A stretch of 8,065 bases of DNA from Methanoregula sp. (lineage in GTDB: Archaea > Halobacteriota > Methanomicrobia > Methanomicrobiales > Methanospirillaceae): NCBI GenBank assembly GCA_003136075.1, contig PNBP01000034.1, positions 9,371-17,435 of the forward strand, given 5' to 3'. Each line of letters starts with the position of its first letter. The first letter of the stretch is position 1. Shown here one piece after another: positions 5,709-8,065 of this stretch. The translations under genes and the position numbers were made by a program. The notes under the pieces are model-generated. The model saw only the letters and a program-made list of their open reading frames with translations, made no database searches and was not told where the DNA came from.

Positions 5709-7031
5709 ATGGCTGCAAAAAATAATATTAAAAAAATTGCCGCCTTTGTAGACAAATACAGCAACAAAGGCACGGGCGCCGGGTATAAGGGAGCTATTGA
5801 AGGATTCCTTCGGTGTATCTTCGGACTTCAAAAAATGGACAACGAAGGGCACAAGATAACCCACGATTATGAAACTCTTTTCGATCAGTACCTTTCCGAA
5901 AAGAAACGGGACAAGGTTGCGGATATTACTGCATACAGTGAATGCCTTGTTCGGGATTGTGTTTCCCATCAATCAGCACGGCAGCAACTAACCTATGCCG
6001 TGAAATTCCTTCGCGCTCATGGTATCAATATCCTAAAGGATGATATACAGGACATTAAAAGAGAGTGCAAGGGTGGAGCGGCGACGATTGACAAGGTAAT
6101 GGATCACAACGTGATATGTAAGGCTCTTAAGGGGTCTGATATCAGGAGCCGGGCATTAGTCCTAACACTTGCATCATCCGGTTTGAGAATTGGGGAACTA
6201 TTGTCCATCAAGATGTCAGATATCGATATGAACCTTAACCCGTGCATGATTAATGTCCGTGCGGAATATGCAAAGAACGGACACGCCCGGTATACCTTCA
6301 TAAGCACGGAGGCGCGAGATGCAATTTTTGATTATCTCAAAGTCCGTGATGAATATATTGCAAGGGCAGACCGGCACTCCGAAACACTCGGGGTTAAAAC
6401 CCAAAGAGAGGCAGATCTTCTATTCCCCGTCACAGATTCCAGCGTTAACAAGATGTGGGAAACCCTCTTGAAAAACGCAGGACTCTATACCCGTGATGAA
6501 AAATCCGGGAGAAATCAATACCGCATTCACTCCCTCCGTAAATTCTTCATTAGTCAATTATCAATGGCAGGTGCACGAACACTAGCAGAACACCTTGCCG
6601 GGCATACTGGGTACTTAGATGCATCATATAGGCAGGTATCCCCCGAATTTGCTGCACGCGAATACCTAAAACTTCAGAGCGTCCTGATCGTGTGTATCCC
6701 CGAAAATATCAAGGCGGGGATCAAGATGGCAGATGAGAAGATCGGCGTCCTGATGGAAAAGACCGAGCTTCAAACAGAATCCATTGAAGGTATGAAAATC
6801 ATAAACGCCCAGCTCCGGCAGCAGATGGCACAGATACAGGAAGAAACTAAAAACGATATGGCCGCGATGCGGGAACAAATGGGAATCCTAACAGATACCA
6901 TAAACACAATTATGGAAACGATGGTAACACCCGGCGCAAAACTGGCATTAAAGAGAGATGCGGCAGAAGGTGCAGCAATTGCCGAACCTCTCTTGAAACA
7001 ATCACCGGGGAAACGCACATCAAAGAAATAA
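5709..7031 (+). CDS. int: Tyrosine recombinase/integrase of the integrated element
   Basis: This 440-residue protein is a site-specific recombinase predicted to integrate and excise the element by strand exchange through a 3'-phosphotyrosine intermediate. An N-terminal helical SAM-like core-binding domain spans about 10-115. The catalytic domain (about 125-325) has the full set: Arg160 in SSGLRIGELLSIK, a probable Lys189 in the beta-hairpin (YAKNG), His274 and Arg277 in HSLRKFF, His299 in LAGHTG, and Tyr307 in ASYRQV. A C-terminal tail (about 340-405) is Glu/Gln/Met-rich with heptad-like spacing, suggesting a coiled coil for oligomerisation, and it ends basic (GKRTSKK). The ATG at 5709 sits about 27 bp past a TATA-like box with no ribosome binding site, which suggests leaderless translation. 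The gene reads away from the putative att site into the element. It is intact and presumably active. Confidence 0.93.
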   Translation: MAAKNNIKKIAAFVDKYSNKGTGAGYKGAIEGFLRCIFGLQKMDNEGHKITHDYETLFDQYLSEKKRDKVADITAYSECLVRDCVSHQSARQQLTYAVKFLRAHGINILKDDIQDIKRECKGGAATIDKVMDHNVICKALKGSDIRSRALVLTLASSGLRIGELLSIKMSDIDMNLNPCMINVRAEYAKNGHARYTFISTEARDAIFDYLKVRDEYIARADRHSETLGVKTQREADLLFPVTDSSVNKMWETLLKNAGLYTRDEKSGRNQYRIHSLRKFFISQLSMAGARTLAEHLAGHTGYLDASYRQVSPEFAAREYLKLQSVLIVCIPENIKAGIKMADEKIGVLMEKTELQTESIEGMKIINAQLRQQMAQIQEETKNDMAAMREQMGILTDTINTIMETMVTPGAKLALKRDAAEGAAIAEPLLKQSPGKRTSKK

Positions 7032-7059
7032 TCCCATCACCCGGCCAAATGCGGCAGGG

Positions 7060-7142
7060 TCTAGGAAAAATCAATAATACGCTCTTTTTTTGTGCGCACA
7101 ATTTTTTCATAACTATTTTGAAACTAATACGCGTTCTAGGAA
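7060..7142. repeat. Permuted short repeats around a 12-bp palindrome in the int-downstream gap
   Basis: The gap between int and the next gene (7032-7259, 228 bp) is noncoding. TCTAGGAA occurs at 7060-7067 and 7135-7142, and TAATACGC at 7075-7082 and 7125-7132, in swapped order. Between them is the perfect palindrome TTGTGCGCACAA (7090-7101), flanked by T-runs. The layout suggests protein-binding sites, such as operators for the downstream ribbon-helix-helix protein or accessory recombinase/replication sites. The function is unknown. Confidence 0.45.
7084..7090 (+). terminator. Poly-T terminator after int
   Basis: A run of seven T lies 53 bp after the integrase stop, with a second T6 run at 7102-7107. 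Archaeal termination commonly uses such U-tracts without a hairpin. Position and composition are the only evidence. Confidence 0.4.
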
Positions 7143-7211
7143 TCAATCAAAGATCGTCATACAATGGCGTATCATGTTCCAAATTAAAATCTAACGTCTA
7201 TGCTCCGAGAT

Positions 7212-7229
7212 ACCAAAAAGGATATATTA
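7212..7229 (+). promoter_or_regulatory. BRE/TATA promoter for the small-gene operon
   Basis: An A-rich BRE-like stretch (CCAAAAAG) is followed by GATATATTA, a good archaeal TATA box. Initiation about 25 bp downstream (around 7250) would place the start just ahead of the ATG at 7260. This argues against using the in-frame ATG at 7200, which lies upstream of the promoter. Confidence 0.55.
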
Positions 7230-7259
7230 GCCATTTTACATTTTTATGTTTGGTATTTT

Positions 7260-7559
7260 ATGCAGACAAAAAAGAAATATCCATCAGATGATAGAACGAC
7301 TGTTTCTATTCCAAGAAAAGTACGGAATGATGCGAAAAATCACGGCATTAATATTTCTAAATTTTGCCGGGAATCTCTTATCCGTGAGACGATCAAACGG
7401 ATTCAATACGAGAATGATACAGATGCTATCCAACAGGAGAACCCAGACAACCTGCCGGATCATCGCTGCTTTTCATCGATACTAAAATCTTGTAAGAATT
7501 GCCCTGGTATTCCCGGGTGTATCGATTCTGCGAACCCACTGGAGGAGCCGGCACCATGA
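7260..7559 (+). CDS. Ribbon-helix-helix DNA-binding protein with C-terminal Cys cluster
   Basis: This 99-residue protein is probably a transcriptional regulator of the element. Residues 12-48 fit a ribbon-helix-helix fold: a beta-strand RTTVSIP (12-18), then two helices separated by GINIS (29-33), ending in an Arg/Lys-rich helix to about residue 48. The tail is acidic and then carries four Cys (70, 78, 81, 87; spacing C-x7-C-x2-C-x5-C), which may bind zinc or another metal. That is uncommon for small RHH proteins. The start at 7260 is preferred over an in-frame ATG at 7200 because a TATA box lies between them. No Shine-Dalgarno is visible, which fits a near-leaderless first gene. Its stop overlaps the next ATG (ATGA). 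RHH proteins are often antitoxins or repressors, but no toxin is recognisable next to it. Confidence 0.7.
   Translation: MQTKKKYPSDDRTTVSIPRKVRNDAKNHGINISKFCRESLIRETIKRIQYENDTDAIQQENPDNLPDHRCFSSILKSCKNCPGIPGCIDSANPLEEPAP
7541..7546 (+). promoter_or_regulatory. Ribosome binding site deciding the zinc-ribbon start
   Basis: GGAGGA lies about 9-10 nt before the ATG at 7556. It is the strongest Shine-Dalgarno in this cluster and supports that start over the upstream in-frame ATG at 7499. Confidence 0.5.
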
Positions 7560-7771
7560 TCTGTGATTTTCTTTCAGAGAATATCGTATACCCCGATAGC
7601 ATCAGGGCAAAAGGATATTTCAACACGGTAAAATTCACCTGTCCGAGTTGCCTTCATAAAAATGAAATGCAGATTCCGATATCTGGCACGGTTGAAAAAC
7701 TTCTTTGTTATTGTGCCGGGTGTGGCTCGATGCTTATGGTTGATATGGAAGGGCTGGACGGTGAAGAATGA
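7556..7771 (+). CDS. Small zinc-ribbon protein, function unknown
   Basis: This 71-residue protein has two Cys pairs, CPSC (29-32) and CAGC (53-56), spaced as in a zinc ribbon, with beta-strand-like sequence between them and an acidic C terminus (EGLDGEE). Two further Cys (3, 51) are present. It starts at the ATG at 7556, four bases into an ATGA overlap with the RHH gene, behind a GGAGG-type ribosome binding site about 10 nt upstream. A longer version from the ATG at 7499 would overlap the RHH gene by 61 bp and lacks such a site. Such proteins occur often in archaeal viruses and plasmids, where they may bind nucleic acid or partner proteins. No specific family was recognised. Confidence 0.7.
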   Translation: MICDFLSENIVYPDSIRAKGYFNTVKFTCPSCLHKNEMQIPISGTVEKLLCYCAGCGSMLMVDMEGLDGEE

Positions 7772-8052
7772 TTGACGATAGGAAACTGGCAAACAACTAT
7801 AATGCGTTCCGGAAATGGAAATTAATTTCAGAGTCAGATGTTCCACCCCATATCATAGCACGCAGATCAACCAACATGATAATGGCAGACGATTGTGACA
7901 TTGAATCAATATGGCTTGCATCCGAAGGTGACGGTGAATACAAATATACGTTACGCCCGTTTCCCGGTTCTGTTGTTGATGATATTCTAGATGGTAGAAA
8001 AAACGCCGATAATGAATCATATTGGTTTCGATGCAAGGCGGATCCGGTATGA
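7768..8052 (+). CDS. Hypothetical protein of the element operon
   Basis: This 94-residue protein is of no family I recognise. It begins MIDDRKLANNYNAFRKWKLI, with a basic and aromatic N-terminal third. The middle is acidic (residues 41-58), and an Asp-rich stretch follows (VVDDILDGRKNADNES). There is one Cys near the end (WFRCKAD), no membrane segment and no signal peptide. The start overlaps the preceding stop as ATGA, and GGTGA lies a few bases upstream. Its stop overlaps the next ATG in the same way, so it is very probably translated as part of a coupled operon. It is likely a small virus or plasmid cargo protein. Confidence 0.65.
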   Translation: MIDDRKLANNYNAFRKWKLISESDVPPHIIARRSTNMIMADDCDIESIWLASEGDGEYKYTLRPFPGSVVDDILDGRKNADNESYWFRCKADPV

Positions 8053-8065
8053 CCACCACCCCGGG
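8049..8065 (+). CDS. Start of a further operon gene (runs off right edge)
   Basis: An ATG at 8049 overlaps the preceding stop (ATGA), as for the two genes before it, with AAGG about 10 nt upstream. Only five codons are visible (MTTTP), so nothing can be said about function. The repeated ATGA coupling is the sole support. Confidence 0.45.

Noticed and set aside
7049..7291. Plus-strand frame of 80 codons after int
   Set aside because: It spans T-runs, repeats and the operon promoter and overlaps the RHH gene; no coding character.

Overview
The window looks like a methanogenic archaeon, probably of the Methanomicrobiales. That placement is an inference from an archaeal-type mre11-rad50 pair, TATA-box promoters with leaderless or short-leader starts, and gene style. 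No marker gene here fixes the species.

There are three blocks of clearly different base composition. (1) Positions 1-2640, GC-rich, minus strand: the DNA double-strand-break repair genes mre11 (complete) and rad50 (N-terminal 375 residues, running off the left edge). In many archaea this pair overlaps or abuts. Here 287 bp of extra DNA lies between the two genes, bounded by a perfect 9-bp direct repeat, GAGGATCAT. The repeat reads ATGATCCTC on the coding strand and contains both the mre11 stop and the rad50 start. This looks like a small insertion with a target-site duplication that split an ancestral ATGA stop/start overlap. (2) Positions 2633-5657, AT-rich, minus strand: a two-gene anti-phage module with the architecture of Gabija. 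It has an OLD-family ATPase/TOPRIM nuclease (GajA-like) followed by a UvrD/Rep-type helicase (GajB-like), overlapping by 8 bp. The GajA-like gene has lost its whole 5' part, including Walker A and the ABC signature, and begins just before Walker B. (3) Positions 5641-8065, intermediate GC, plus strand: the left end of an integrated mobile element. It carries a complete tyrosine recombinase and a run of tightly overlapping small genes: a ribbon-helix-helix regulator with a Cys cluster, a zinc-ribbon protein, an unknown protein and the start of another gene.

The most interesting point is the border between blocks 2 and 3. A perfect 8-bp inverted repeat with an 8-bp spacer (CTCCAAAA-GTGATACA-TTTTGGAG, 5641-5664) sits exactly where the GajA homology stops and 44 bp before the integrase start codon. 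This is the layout expected of a tyrosine-recombinase core site. The simplest reading is that the element integrated site-specifically into gajA and cut the defence nuclease between Walker A and Walker B. If so, excision would restore Gabija, and the missing 5' half of gajA should lie at the far end of the element beyond the right edge. A TTTAAA element between the site and the integrase is nearly equidistant from the integrase start and from the start of the truncated gajA, so it could act in both directions.

No rRNA, tRNA or CRISPR array was recognised.
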